A DNA stretch of 33,487 nt from an uncultured Oscillospiraceae bacterium (GCA_934667815.1 CAKUMO010000026.1:1-33487); one strand, 5' to 3'; counted from the first letter of the stretch, positions 15,430 through 23,812 are shown. Made by a program: numbers and translations. Notes: generated by a model from the letters alone, not told the origin.

Positions 15430-16286
15430 TCCCGTTTCTTCCTTTCTATTCTATCCATGCACCACAGCATTCCGCCAAGCGTGTCGCTTCCCGAGGTGTG
15501 CCCCGTTTGCAGAACACGCAGCGCACAGGATTCAAGGCTCTCCCGCACCTCGCCGCCGTCTATCGCCCGCAGAAGTGCAAGCAGCGCTTCCGCATAATCG
15601 GAGTCTGCCGCCGCCCGCAAAAAACCGGCGCTGATTGCATTGGTCTTTTGCAGGCGCAGCGCAGCGCAGAGTGCAGTGCGCAGGGTGGTAGCTCTCGCCA
15701 TATCAAGCGCCGCAAGCACGCCGACAAGGAAATCGTCTCCAGCGGGCGTCAGCCCCTGTCCCAGCCCCACCAACTCTGCCAGAATTTGAGCGGCATCGGC
15801 TGCCGTGCAGGCATCCTCCGCGCACATCGCAAGCACCGCACCCTCAGCCGCTCCGCTGAAGCGACCGCATGCGGCAAGCCGGGACGGCTCTGCCAGCGCA
15901 AAAAAGCTGTCGCGCGGTGCAAGCCGCCTCAGCATTTCCCGCAGCACCTCGGCCGGAAAGATCAGGTCGGCCGGCACCGCGCCCGGCATATAATGTCCGT
16001 CGAATCGTTCGTACCGCGCCGGCAGGAGAATCGTGCTCTTGCCAACGCAGACACCGTGCGGCGAAGCAAGCACCGCCGTTTCTCCGCGAAACAGTCCCTC
16101 CAGACTGTCGCCCGGCAAATCGGTACCGACGGAGAAGGGCGTTGCCGGTATCCCGGCCGCCTGAAGTGCGAAAATTTGTGCGCCGCTTTGCAGATTCACC
16201 GTGTTTTTATAGACCGAGTGAATCGGCAGTCTCTGCTCACGCAGAAAAAGCGGCTGCGCGGCTTTTGCAACACGCAGGATTTTCAT
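15408..16286 (-). CDS. allH: AllH-like (YlbF, DUF2877) oxamate carbamoyltransferase subunit
   Basis: A 292-residue protein of the DUF2877/YlbF family, the AllH subunit of the E. coli oxamate carbamoyltransferase. The family signature is GLGQGLTPAGDDFLVG (174-189), with the paired aspartates, and a late TGHTSGSDTLGGML. The ATG at 16286 overlaps the stop of the kinase gene (ATGA) with GGAAG just upstream; a longer reading back to 16409 would run through the kinase gene in a basic, arginine-rich, non-family segment and is rejected. Its position between a PfkB kinase and fdrA physically links sugar-phosphate enzymes to the carbamoyltransferase. Confidence 0.87.
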   Translation of the reverse strand: MKILRVAKAAQPLFLREQRLPIHSVYKNTVNLQSGAQIFALQAAGIPATPFSVGTDLPGDSLEGLFRGETAVLASPHGVCVGKSTILLPARYERFDGHYMPGAVPADLIFPAEVLREMLRRLAPRDSFFALAEPSRLAACGRFSGAAEGAVLAMCAEDACTAADAAQILAELVGLGQGLTPAGDDFLVGVLAALDMARATTLRTALCAALRLQKTNAISAGFLRAAADSDYAEALLALLRAIDGGEVRESLESCALRVLQTGHTSGSDTLGGMLWCMDRIERKKREWFPTVR

Positions 16287-17215
16287 GCTTCCGGAGGAAC
16301 GCCATGTGCCAGCAGAAACTGTCTTGCGTCTTTCTCTTGCGGCATGCCGCCGCGTGCGCCGATCTGCTGGATTTGCAGTGCAGAGGCCGCGGTTGCAAGC
16401 CTTGCGCATGCCTGCAGATCATAACCCTTGGAAAGGCAGGACAAAAACGCGGCGTTAAACGTGTCGCCCGCGCCCGTCGTGTCCCGCACGTCCACACGGA
16501 AGGCCGGGAACGCAAAGGCCTCCTTCTCCGTGCAGACGTAGACCCCCTTCGCGCCAAGGGTAGCGACAACGATCCGGCAGCCCTGGCGCAGCATCCATGC
16601 GCAGCCCTCCTCGACGGAGTCTTTCCCGCTGATATAGGCAAGTCCGCGCTCGTTCGGGAAGGCAATGTAGGTCAGCGACAGAATCTCCCGGATCTTCTCC
16701 TGCGGGATCTGCCACTCCTGCCGTTCGATGTCGATCGACAGGCGCACGCCGCGCTTTCTGCATTCGCGTCCGACAGCCAGCACCGCATCGGCATAGGTAC
16801 CGATCATATGAACATAGCTCGCCTGTGATAGGAATTCCATCGGCAGATCGCCGATCTCCGGCTGGGTGGAGCCGTCCAAACAGACCACCATGCTCTTTTC
16901 GCCGCTGGCATCGACACAGCTCAAGGTAAAATACGTCGATGTCCCGGGATAGCAGATACAATGCGAGGTATCCACGCCGTGCGCGCGAAGATCCTCCAGA
17001 GAGATTTTTCCGCGTTCGTCGTCGCCCGTCCGCACGACAGCCGCACAGCGTGCGCCGAAGCGCGAGGCCGCACACAGGAAATTGCTGATGATTCCACCGG
17101 GATACTGGCCGAGAATTTTGCCCTTCACCTTTTCATCATAAGACGGAAGATGCGGGACGCTGACCAAAATGTCAACATCGGCATCTCCGATCCCGATGAT
17201 GTCAAACTTTTCCAT
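16283..17215 (-). CDS. PfkB-family sugar/nucleoside kinase
   Basis: A 310-residue ribokinase-like enzyme. The N-terminal GIGDADVDILVSV and the GG motif at 40-41 (PGGIISNFLCAASRFG) shape the sugar site. DTTGAGDTFNAAF (245-257) is the anion-hole and catalytic motif with base D251. It should phosphorylate a ribosyl-type substrate with ATP. Neighbouring BtpA and eIF2B-fold genes suggest a sugar or ribose-1-phosphate-like substrate, by analogy with archaeal ribose-1-phosphate kinase, which is also PfkB-family; nucleoside or free ribose are equally possible. It overlaps the BtpA gene by 14 bases and allH by four. Confidence 0.9.
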   Translation of the reverse strand: MEKFDIIGIGDADVDILVSVPHLPSYDEKVKGKILGQYPGGIISNFLCAASRFGARCAAVVRTGDDERGKISLEDLRAHGVDTSHCICYPGTSTYFTLSCVDASGEKSMVVCLDGSTQPEIGDLPMEFLSQASYVHMIGTYADAVLAVGRECRKRGVRLSIDIERQEWQIPQEKIREILSLTYIAFPNERGLAYISGKDSVEEGCAWMLRQGCRIVVATLGAKGVYVCTEKEAFAFPAFRVDVRDTTGAGDTFNAAFLSCLSKGYDLQACARLATAASALQIQQIGARGGMPQEKDARQFLLAHGVPPEA

Positions 17216-18020
17216 GGTTTTCCCTCGCGCGCTGCACCTCGCTCATATAGCGCTTTGCTTTTTCCGGGTTAATGGGATTGCAGAGATACCCGTCCTTGAT
17301 CCAGTGGCCGATGCAGACGCCGTCATAAACCTCCAGAATATCATAAATGTTGGCGTCGTTTGTGCCGCCGCCTGCATACAAGGGCACGGTTCGTCCCGCA
17401 ACGGAGACCTTGCGTGCGCGGCGTCCCATCTCGATGGTCTCCTGCGCATTGTGTCCGCTCAGGAACAGCGCGTCCACGCGAGCCTGCGAAATTGCCGAGA
17501 AAACCATGCTCTCGATCGGCCGCGGGCAGACCGGCATTGCATGCGGCTCGTAAATGTCCGCCGTGATGGGAATGTCCGCGCCCGTCAGGCGCTTCATCTG
17601 CAAAATTTCGGGGCACTGCGCGTTGATGATGCCGCTGGTCGTGACCTCCGCGCCGACGTAGCAGTGCTCCACACGGATGAAATCCGCCTTGGCGGCCTGC
17701 GCGACCGCCAGCGATGCGCAGCCGTCCCAGTTGATGAGAATGCCCTGAAGAAGCTGCGGAAACTCCCGGCGAACCGCCTCGGAAAGATGCGTCATGCAGG
17801 CAACCGCCGAAAAATTGGATTGCTGGCGCACGGGCGTATCCTGCATATTCTGAAGGATGACCCCGTCAAAATCATAATTTGCGTACTCCTCGACCTCTCG
17901 CAGCAGGCGGTCGGTAATCACATCCATGCCGCTTCCGTCATACATATAGCTGCCGGGGAGGGCTAAAGGCTCGGCCATGCCGATGACAGGCTTATTGCGG
18001 CTGGTCAGACACTCGATCAT
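17202..18020 (-). CDS. BtpA/SgcQ family TIM-barrel protein
   Basis: A 272-residue protein of the BtpA/SgcQ family, a predicted (beta/alpha)8 barrel without an established reaction. Signs are KPVIGMAEPLALPGS near the N-terminus, YDFDGVILQNMQDTP, then ADFIRVEHCYVGAEVTTSGI, LFLSGHNAQE and a C-terminal VPLYAGGGTNDANI segment that looks like a phosphate-binding strand-loop, followed by VCIGHWIKDGYLCNPI. Homologues sit in sugar and nucleoside operons. It overlaps the eIF2B-like gene by four bases (ATGA) and the kinase by 14. A lyase, isomerase or phosphatase acting on the kinase product would fit, but nothing in the sequence decides. Confidence 0.85.
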   Translation of the reverse strand: MIECLTSRNKPVIGMAEPLALPGSYMYDGSGMDVITDRLLREVEEYANYDFDGVILQNMQDTPVRQQSNFSAVACMTHLSEAVRREFPQLLQGILINWDGCASLAVAQAAKADFIRVEHCYVGAEVTTSGIINAQCPEILQMKRLTGADIPITADIYEPHAMPVCPRPIESMVFSAISQARVDALFLSGHNAQETIEMGRRARKVSVAGRTVPLYAGGGTNDANIYDILEVYDGVCIGHWIKDGYLCNPINPEKAKRYMSEVQRARENHGKV

Positions 18021-19060
18021 GCTTCGGCGCTCCTTTCTTTTTCGCTGAGCTTCTGGCTCAGGCGCTCAACATAGCTGTTGCAGATTCCAAACAGCGCACT
18101 GCACGGAACCACGCCTTCCTCGGTGATATAGGCCGTAATCAGTTCCGGCGGTACGATGTCCAGATTCGGGCAGATAAAGTCCGTCTTATCGCGGTACTCG
18201 TCCTTCCAGTTCTGGGACAGGATGCTTTTCAGGTCCCGATAGAGCTGCTTTTTCTCCCGCCCCTCCATCGTGCGGCGGTCTACCTTAATCAGCGACGTCG
18301 GGATATACAGAGGCTTCTCATATCGCTTGCATGCAAGCGCCACAAGCTCGGAGCCGATGGTGTTGACCATGTCGCCGTTCGGGAAAAAGGTCTCTGCACC
18401 CATCATCGCAAGATCCGCCTGCTTCATAAAATGATAGATCGCAACGTCCGGGAAGAAATGCACACGGTGTCCGTTCTCGATGCAGGCGCGGACAAACGGA
18501 TAACCGCCGTTGAGGAAACGGCTTTCCGGAAGGTAAATGTCCATGCAATGTCCGTCCGCCGCCGCAGACTCCAGCATGGCGCAGACAAGGCTGGAATAAT
18601 CATAGAGCAGCATGGAATGCTTATCCCGAAGAATATTCACGCCGTATTCCTTGATGGTCTTTTCCCAGCCTGCCGCCTCATGATGATAGTTCTCCGTCAC
18701 ACAGAGCATATGTCTGCACAGCCTGTCCAGCGGTGCCTGTTCCCATTCGTCCAGACCGGAGGTGAGAATCTGAAGCGCCGTGACAATCGCCGTGCTGGAA
18801 TCGCCCCGCAGCGCAATAAAGAACTCGGAGGTTGCGCGAATGCGCGCGACCGTCTCGGCGGAGGTCAGGCCGTTTTCCTGTGCATGTGCGGCAATGTCCG
18901 CAAACATGCAGCCGATGGCCCGAATGTGCGGCGACGCGCCCAGCTTGCGCTTGAGATACACATCGTCAAAATGCTCCTTTCCTTCCGCAGAAAGCAAATT
19001 GCGGATCTTCTCGGAGGCTTCGGTAGGTACGATTTTTGCACTATCTACTAAGGTTGCCAT
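18017..19060 (-). CDS. eIF2B alpha/beta/delta-fold protein, isomerase residues not conserved
   Basis: A 347-residue protein of the eIF2B/MtnA/ribose-1,5-bisphosphate isomerase superfamily. The C-terminal Rossmann-like half is clear: SMLLYDYSSLVCAMLESA (149-166), DIYLPESR (174-181), VAIYHFMKQADLAMMGAET (206-224), NGDMVNTIGSELVALA (228-243) and KPLYIPTS (249-256). In MtnA and R15P isomerase the catalytic pair is a Cys in a HCNTG-like loop and the Asp of GAD. Here the loop reads YDYSS and the Asp is replaced by Glu (GAE, as in eIF2B), so isomerase activity should not be assumed. Sugar-phosphate or nucleotide binding is plausible. It starts the enzyme block after the ABC genes, 30 bases downstream. 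Confidence 0.82.
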   Translation of the reverse strand: MATLVDSAKIVPTEASEKIRNLLSAEGKEHFDDVYLKRKLGASPHIRAIGCMFADIAAHAQENGLTSAETVARIRATSEFFIALRGDSSTAIVTALQILTSGLDEWEQAPLDRLCRHMLCVTENYHHEAAGWEKTIKEYGVNILRDKHSMLLYDYSSLVCAMLESAAADGHCMDIYLPESRFLNGGYPFVRACIENGHRVHFFPDVAIYHFMKQADLAMMGAETFFPNGDMVNTIGSELVALACKRYEKPLYIPTSLIKVDRRTMEGREKKQLYRDLKSILSQNWKDEYRDKTDFICPNLDIVPPELITAYITEEGVVPCSALFGICNSYVERLSQKLSEKERSAEA

Positions 19061-19090
19061 TCGAATTTTCTTCCTTCCTATGATTTGATC

Positions 19091-20008
19091 CTATGCCTTC
19101 TTGCGAAAGTGGACTTTGAATTGCTTCAGACTGCTGAGGATCAGTACGAGAACGGTCGCCAGATACGGCAGCAGCTCAATGATCTGCGATGCGATGCCCA
19201 TATTTTGCAGGCTGATGGTCAGCGCCGTCGCATAGCCGAAAACAAAGCAGGGAATCGCGACCTTGGCCGGGTTGCCCTGCCCGATCAGGATCGCCGCGAC
19301 GGCAAGGAAGCCGCGTCCGGAGGTCATGTCCTCGGTGAACATCGAAAGTCCGCACAGCGGGAGAAATGCACCGGCAAGGCCGTCAAACAAGCCGCTGATG
19401 AGGTTTGCGCTCCACTTATAGCGCAGGACATTGATACCGGCCGTCTGCGCCGCCTTGGCATTCATGCCGATGGCACGGATATGCAGGCCGTAAGGCGTTT
19501 TATACATTAATATCCATGCGATCACGATGATGACGATCGCAATATAGACCAGCGCGATCTGGCCGCTGAGGAACTGCCCCACAAAGGGAATGTCCTTGAT
19601 GAGCGGAATGTCAATGCGCGGGAAGCTCTGGATACGCGGATCGACCAGAGAGCCGCGCGTATGGAACATGACGTACAGCAGCATGGCTGTCAGGCCGCTT
19701 GCACCGAGGTTCATTGCAATGCTGATGACCATGGGATGGCCGCCCGCATGGAACACGAACAGGCCGTAAAGCAGCGCCATTACAAGGCCCGCGCCCATCG
19801 CCATCAGTGCGCCGATGTAGGGGTTGCTTGTCAGATAGGAGCCGTATGCGGCAAAGAATGCGCCGACCAGCATAAATGCCTCGTGGGCAATGTTCAGCGT
19901 ACCCGCACGGTTGTTAAAGCTGCCGCCGATCGCGGAAAGCAGCAGAGGCGAAGCCATACGCAGCGCCGCCGCCAGTGTGACCGTTCCGAAAAAAGTCTGC
20001 CACATCAC
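19091..20008 (-). CDS. ABC importer permease 2 (NupQ/YufQ-type)
   Basis: A 305-residue membrane protein with about eight to ten hydrophobic segments, of the branched-chain/ribose-type permease family used by BMP-linked nucleoside importers. Blocks such as GSFNNRAGTLNIAHEAFMLVG, PYGLHIRAIGMNAKAAQTAGI (the cytoplasmic coupling loop that docks on the ATPase) and TSGRGFLAVAAILIGQGNP are typical. It overlaps the other permease gene by four bases (ATGA) and pairs with it to form the channel. Substrate is probably a nucleoside or related ribosyl compound, by family. Confidence 0.92.
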   Translation of the reverse strand: MMWQTFFGTVTLAAALRMASPLLLSAIGGSFNNRAGTLNIAHEAFMLVGAFFAAYGSYLTSNPYIGALMAMGAGLVMALLYGLFVFHAGGHPMVISIAMNLGASGLTAMLLYVMFHTRGSLVDPRIQSFPRIDIPLIKDIPFVGQFLSGQIALVYIAIVIIVIAWILMYKTPYGLHIRAIGMNAKAAQTAGINVLRYKWSANLISGLFDGLAGAFLPLCGLSMFTEDMTSGRGFLAVAAILIGQGNPAKVAIPCFVFGYATALTISLQNMGIASQIIELLPYLATVLVLILSSLKQFKVHFRKKA

Positions 20009-21099
20009 ATTTTCCCTCCCGCAACGGATTTTTTCGCTTTGATTTTATGCACAAGCTTTTTCACGCCCGCGCCGAGCTTTGCGTAATCCACCGTGATAAA
20101 CAGGACAAAGATGGCCTGCACCAGCGTGACCGTCAGGCGGTTGATGTCGGTCATGCGCTCCATTTGCAGCGAGCCGGCCTTCATCATACCCCAGAGCAGG
20201 GCAACGATCAGAACGACGAACGGATTGTTCTTTGCCACGCGGGCAATCATTACGCCGTCCCAGCCGAGGCTTCCGGCAAAGCCCGCATTGAATTTTCCGT
20301 AAGCACCGAGGACCTCAACAGAGCCGCCGAGTCCCGAAATCGCGCCGGAAAGCAGGAAAATGGAGATGAACGTGCTCGTAACCTTGACGCCGCCGACCCG
20401 CGCGAAGCGGATGCTCTCGCCGACCTGCTTCAGCTCGTAGCCCTTGACCGTGTACTTATAGATCAGCGCAATGCCGACCACCACGAGAATTGCAATAAAG
20501 ATACCGGCATTGGCTTTTGTCCCGCGGATCAAAATCGGCAAGGCGGCAGAGTCGTGGATCTTCGGCGTTTCCACGGAAAGCGGATTGGCCACGGCGGAGA
20601 TTCCCATCAGCGTGATGGTAATGTACTCCGTCAGAAGGATTGCAATATAGTTGAGCATCATCGTGACGATCATTTCATCCAGCTTCAGCAGCAGGCGCAG
20701 CAGCGCCGGCAGCAGCGCGTAAAGCACACCCGCGGCGATTCCCGCAAGAATGCACACGACGGTGTGCAGTCCGGCAGGCAGCTCGACCGCGTAGCCGACC
20801 ACGGCGGCTGCCAGCGCGCCAAAATAGAACTGACCCTCAATGCCGAGGTTGATTACGCCGGACTTGAAGGCGACCGCCGCCGCCATGCCGGTCATAATGC
20901 ACGGGATGGACCAGCGCAGCGTATTGCCGATGGCCATTTTGCTGCCAAAGGTGCCGCTGAACAACGCCTTGACCGCGATTACCGGGCTTTCGCCCTGCAC
21001 GGCAACAAGAAACGCGCCGATCAGGATGACCATGACGAAGGCCAAAACGTATTTAATGATCTCATTGAGAGTATCCGCATCAAATCTTTTCAGCTTCAT
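20005..21099 (-). CDS. ABC importer permease 1 (NupP/YufP-type)
   Basis: A 364-residue membrane protein with about ten hydrophobic segments, the longer permease of BMP-type nucleoside importers. ALFSGTFGSKMAIGNTLRWS, AAAVAFKSGVINLGIEGQFY and the coupling loop GYELKQVGESIRFARVGGV are diagnostic. Its C-terminus is strongly basic (VKKLVHKIKAKKSVAGGK), which should face the cytoplasm. It overlaps the ATPase gene and the second permease gene by four bases each, fixing the order ATPase, permease 1, permease 2. Confidence 0.92.
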   Translation of the reverse strand: MKLKRFDADTLNEIIKYVLAFVMVILIGAFLVAVQGESPVIAVKALFSGTFGSKMAIGNTLRWSIPCIMTGMAAAVAFKSGVINLGIEGQFYFGALAAAVVGYAVELPAGLHTVVCILAGIAAGVLYALLPALLRLLLKLDEMIVTMMLNYIAILLTEYITITLMGISAVANPLSVETPKIHDSAALPILIRGTKANAGIFIAILVVVGIALIYKYTVKGYELKQVGESIRFARVGGVKVTSTFISIFLLSGAISGLGGSVEVLGAYGKFNAGFAGSLGWDGVMIARVAKNNPFVVLIVALLWGMMKAGSLQMERMTDINRLTVTLVQAIFVLFITVDYAKLGAGVKKLVHKIKAKKSVAGGKM

Positions 21100-22613
21100 T
21101 GATCACTCTTTCCTTTCATCATCAGCAGGCCGATCTCCTCCTCCGTCGCCTCGCCCGCTTTTCCAGCATCGCAGAGGTTTCCGTCGTACATGACCAAAAT
21201 CCGGTCGGACAGCTCCATGACCTCGTTCAGCTCATGGCTGACAAGCAGGATCGCCGCGCCCTCCGCCGCCATGGCGATAATTTTCTTCCAAATAAACTCG
21301 ATGGCACCGATATCGATGCCGCGCGTCGGGTCAACGATAATCAGCAGCTTGTTGTCCTGATCGAATTCGCGGCCGACAATCAGCTTCTGCACATTGCCGC
21401 CGGAAAGCGTCTTGACCTTTGCGTGCTCATCCGGTGTTTTGACCGCATAGTCTTTGATGACCTTCTTTGAAAATCTGCGGATCTCCCTGTAATCCAGCAA
21501 GGCTCTGTGCTTAAAGCCGTGTGCCACATGATAGCCCATGATCGCGCTCTCCCACAGCTCCGCACCGTAATTCACGCCCTCGTTCAGGCGGTCCTGCGGC
21601 ACATAGCCGATGCCGAGGCAGCGGCGCTCCCGGCAGGAAAGCGCGCCGATATTTTTCCCTTCAAATACGATTTTCGCGCCGTTTTCCGGTTCGCTCAGGC
21701 CGAAGATCGTCTCCACCAGCTCGCGCTGGCCGGAGTTTGCTACGCCCGCAACGCCGACGATCTCGCCTGCATGCACATTGAAGCAGGCATTTTTCAGTCG
21801 GAGGACGCCGGACGCGTCGCGCGCAGAGAGATTCTCCACCGCAAGCACCGGTGCGCCGAGCTGCTTGGGCTGCTTCTCCGCTGTCAGCAGCACGTCCCGC
21901 CCGACCATCATATTGGCCAGCATTTTCTCGTCCACCTCGCCGGGCAGCACATTGCCGGCGACCTTGCCGTTCTTCAAAACGGTAATCTTATCGGAAATCT
22001 CAAGCACTTCCTTGAGCTTGTGCGTGATAAAGATCACCGTCTTGCCCGAGCTTTTCAGGAATCGAATCGCATCAAAAAGGCCCTCGATGCCCTGTGGAGT
22101 CAGAATGGACGTCGGTTCGTCGAAAATCAGGATCTCCGCGCCGCGATAGAGCACCTTCACAATCTCCACCTGCTGAAGCGTGGAGACCGGCAGGTCGCAG
22201 ACGCGCGAGTCCAGCGGAATGTTGAAATGATAAGTCAAGCAGATGTTTTCGATCTTGTCGCGCGCACGTTTCTTGCTGAGGAAGCCGCCGCGCTTCTGCT
22301 CGAAGCCGAGCATGATATTTTCCAGCACGGTCATCGCATTGCAGAGCATGAACTCCTGATAAACCATGCCGATGCCGTGAATGCAGGCGTCCATCGGGTC
22401 TTTGAAGCTGACACGCTCGCCGTGCAGCCAGATCTCTCCGCTGTCCTGCTGATAAATGTTGGAGATGATATTCATCAGGGTGCTTTTGCCCGCGCCGTTT
22501 TCACCGATGATCGCGTGAACGGTCCCCTTTTCCAGGGAAAAATCGATGTGGTCGTTTGCCACAAGCGAGCCAAAGCGCTTGGTAATCCCCTTTAATTCCA
22601 AAATAGTTTCCAT
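21096..22613 (-). CDS. ABC importer ATPase, tandem nucleotide-binding domains
   Basis: A 505-residue double ATPase like RbsA/NupO. Domain 1 has an intact Walker A (GENGAGKS, 37-44) and Walker B (LIFDEPTS, 162-169), but its signature is degraded to VSTLQQ (143-148). Domain 2 has a lost Walker A (VANSGQRE, 291-298), an intact signature LSGGNVQK (403-410) and a Walker B-like LLIIVDPTRGID. Since ATP sites form between Walker A of one domain and the signature of the other, one composite site is complete and one is dead. It energises the two permeases encoded downstream. A 106-base gap with a strong hairpin separates it from the binding-protein gene. Confidence 0.95.
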   Translation of the reverse strand: METILELKGITKRFGSLVANDHIDFSLEKGTVHAIIGENGAGKSTLMNIISNIYQQDSGEIWLHGERVSFKDPMDACIHGIGMVYQEFMLCNAMTVLENIMLGFEQKRGGFLSKKRARDKIENICLTYHFNIPLDSRVCDLPVSTLQQVEIVKVLYRGAEILIFDEPTSILTPQGIEGLFDAIRFLKSSGKTVIFITHKLKEVLEISDKITVLKNGKVAGNVLPGEVDEKMLANMMVGRDVLLTAEKQPKQLGAPVLAVENLSARDASGVLRLKNACFNVHAGEIVGVAGVANSGQRELVETIFGLSEPENGAKIVFEGKNIGALSCRERRCLGIGYVPQDRLNEGVNYGAELWESAIMGYHVAHGFKHRALLDYREIRRFSKKVIKDYAVKTPDEHAKVKTLSGGNVQKLIVGREFDQDNKLLIIVDPTRGIDIGAIEFIWKKIIAMAAEGAAILLVSHELNEVMELSDRILVMYDGNLCDAGKAGEATEEEIGLLMMKGKSDQ

Positions 22614-22634
22614 TGCGTCGCCTCCAAGGTAAGG

Positions 22635-22670
22635 AAAATGAGGAATGAGAAACGCTCATTCCTCATTTTT
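22635..22670 (-). promoter_or_regulatory. Mid-operon hairpin after the binding-protein gene
   Basis: A perfect 15-bp stem (22635-22649 with 22655-22669) and 5-nt loop in the gap between the BMP lipoprotein and ATPase genes. On the minus strand it is followed by only a few T residues (TTTTCC). It may act as a leaky terminator or as a 3' stabiliser that lets the binding protein be made in excess over the transporter, a common pattern in ABC operons. Confidence 0.7.
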
Positions 22671-22719
22671 AATCGTTTAGGTTTCGGTAAAACCCGCAGC
22701 GGATGGATCCAGAGGCTCC

Positions 22720-23769
22720 TTAGTTCGCAACTGCGGCGATCAGCTCTTTGACGTTCACTTCACCGGAGACGATCTTCGAAACAAGCTCGCTGACTTCCTT
22801 CTGAAGCTCGGCAGGCAGCTTTTCAAAGTCTCTGTCGTCATAAGCTCTTGCGCCGGTTTCGAGGACGAAGTATCTGGGGCCGGCTTCAAACTTACCCTGT
22901 GCGGCTTCCTGTGCAGTCTGGAACACGGCGCTGTCGATGTCCTTCAGGCTGGACCAGAAAACGCAGTCGTCCACATTGCCCTGCCACTCGTCAACACCGA
23001 TGGCCTTGATGCCCGCATCCGCGCAGCCTGCGATTACGCCGAGGCCGGAGAGGTTCGCGGACTGGAAGATGACGTCGGCGCCGTCAGCAATCTGGGCAAC
23101 GGCACATTCTCTGCCCTTTTCGGAGTCGGTGTTGTCGCCGGTGTAGGCAGTCAGAATCTTGATATCCGGATTTGCATACTTCGCACCGGCGGTGTAGCCA
23201 TTGCGGAAGCGGTTGATGTTGGCCTGGTCCAGACTGCCGACCCAGCCGATCGTGCCGGTGGCGGTGGACTTCGCGGCAACAAAGCCGGAGATAAAGGAGG
23301 ACTCGGTCGGATCAACGATCAGGCTGGACACGTTCGCAAGGTTCTCATACTCCAGCGCGCTGTCGATCATATAGAAGCGGGTGTCGGGATAGTCGGGCGC
23401 AACCTCAACGACGACGGCATTCAGCGCGTCGAACATCGTGTAGATGGGGGAATATCCGGCTTCCGCCATGCTGCGAACCTGTTCTTCGTACTCGGCGGTA
23501 TCGAGCGCTTCGATCAGCTTGACCTCGGCGCCAAGCTCACTTTCCATCTTCTCAAAGCCGCGCCATGTCAGCTTGCAGAAGGGCGTGCCGGAGGAAATGG
23601 TGGAGATCAGGCAGACCTTCATTTCCTGCTTGGGTGCATCCTCGCTCGAGGAGGCCGGTGTGTCAGTTGCGGGTGTGTTGGGTTCGGTGGGATCGGGGGT
23701 CTTGGTGCCGCAGGCTGCGAAGGTCACTACCAGCGCAAGGATCAGCAGCAGAGAGAACAGTCTTTTCAT
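22720..23769 (-). CDS. BMP-family substrate-binding lipoprotein
   Basis: A 349-residue lipoprotein of the BMP/Med (PnrA-like) family, which binds nucleosides for ABC uptake. The N-terminus MKRLFSLLLILALVVTFAAC ends in a lipobox with C20, followed by a Pro/Thr/Ser/Asp-rich linker (about 21-50) and the periplasmic-binding fold: KVCLISTISSGTPFCKLTWR, FISGFVAAKSTATGTIGWVG, IFQSANLSGLGVIAGC, AIGVDEWQ. The ATG at 23769 is preferred, with AGGTGA six bases upstream; a GTG nine bases earlier would place that same sequence inside the gene. The family aspartates and aromatic positions suggest a nucleoside-like ligand, not confirmed. Confidence 0.93.
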   Translation of the reverse strand: MKRLFSLLLILALVVTFAACGTKTPDPTEPNTPATDTPASSSEDAPKQEMKVCLISTISSGTPFCKLTWRGFEKMESELGAEVKLIEALDTAEYEEQVRSMAEAGYSPIYTMFDALNAVVVEVAPDYPDTRFYMIDSALEYENLANVSSLIVDPTESSFISGFVAAKSTATGTIGWVGSLDQANINRFRNGYTAGAKYANPDIKILTAYTGDNTDSEKGRECAVAQIADGADVIFQSANLSGLGVIAGCADAGIKAIGVDEWQGNVDDCVFWSSLKDIDSAVFQTAQEAAQGKFEAGPRYFVLETGARAYDDRDFEKLPAELQKEVSELVSKIVSGEVNVKELIAAVAN

Positions 23770-23812
23770 TTTACTCACCTTTCTATTTGTTTTTCTTTTT
23801 TATTAAAAGCGG

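Noticed and set aside
16287..16409. Longer AllH reading with a 41-residue N-terminal extension
   Set aside because: The extension is Arg-rich, overlaps the PfkB gene and is unlike the family. The ATG at 16286 makes a normal ATGA coupling.
18017..19060. Calling the eIF2B-fold gene a ribose-1,5-bisphosphate or methylthioribose-1-phosphate isomerase
   Set aside because: The catalytic Cys and Asp positions are not conserved, so only the fold is claimed.
23770..23778. GTG start for the BMP lipoprotein three codons upstream of the ATG
   Set aside because: The bases from the GTG form the AGGTGA ribosome binding site for the ATG at 23769.
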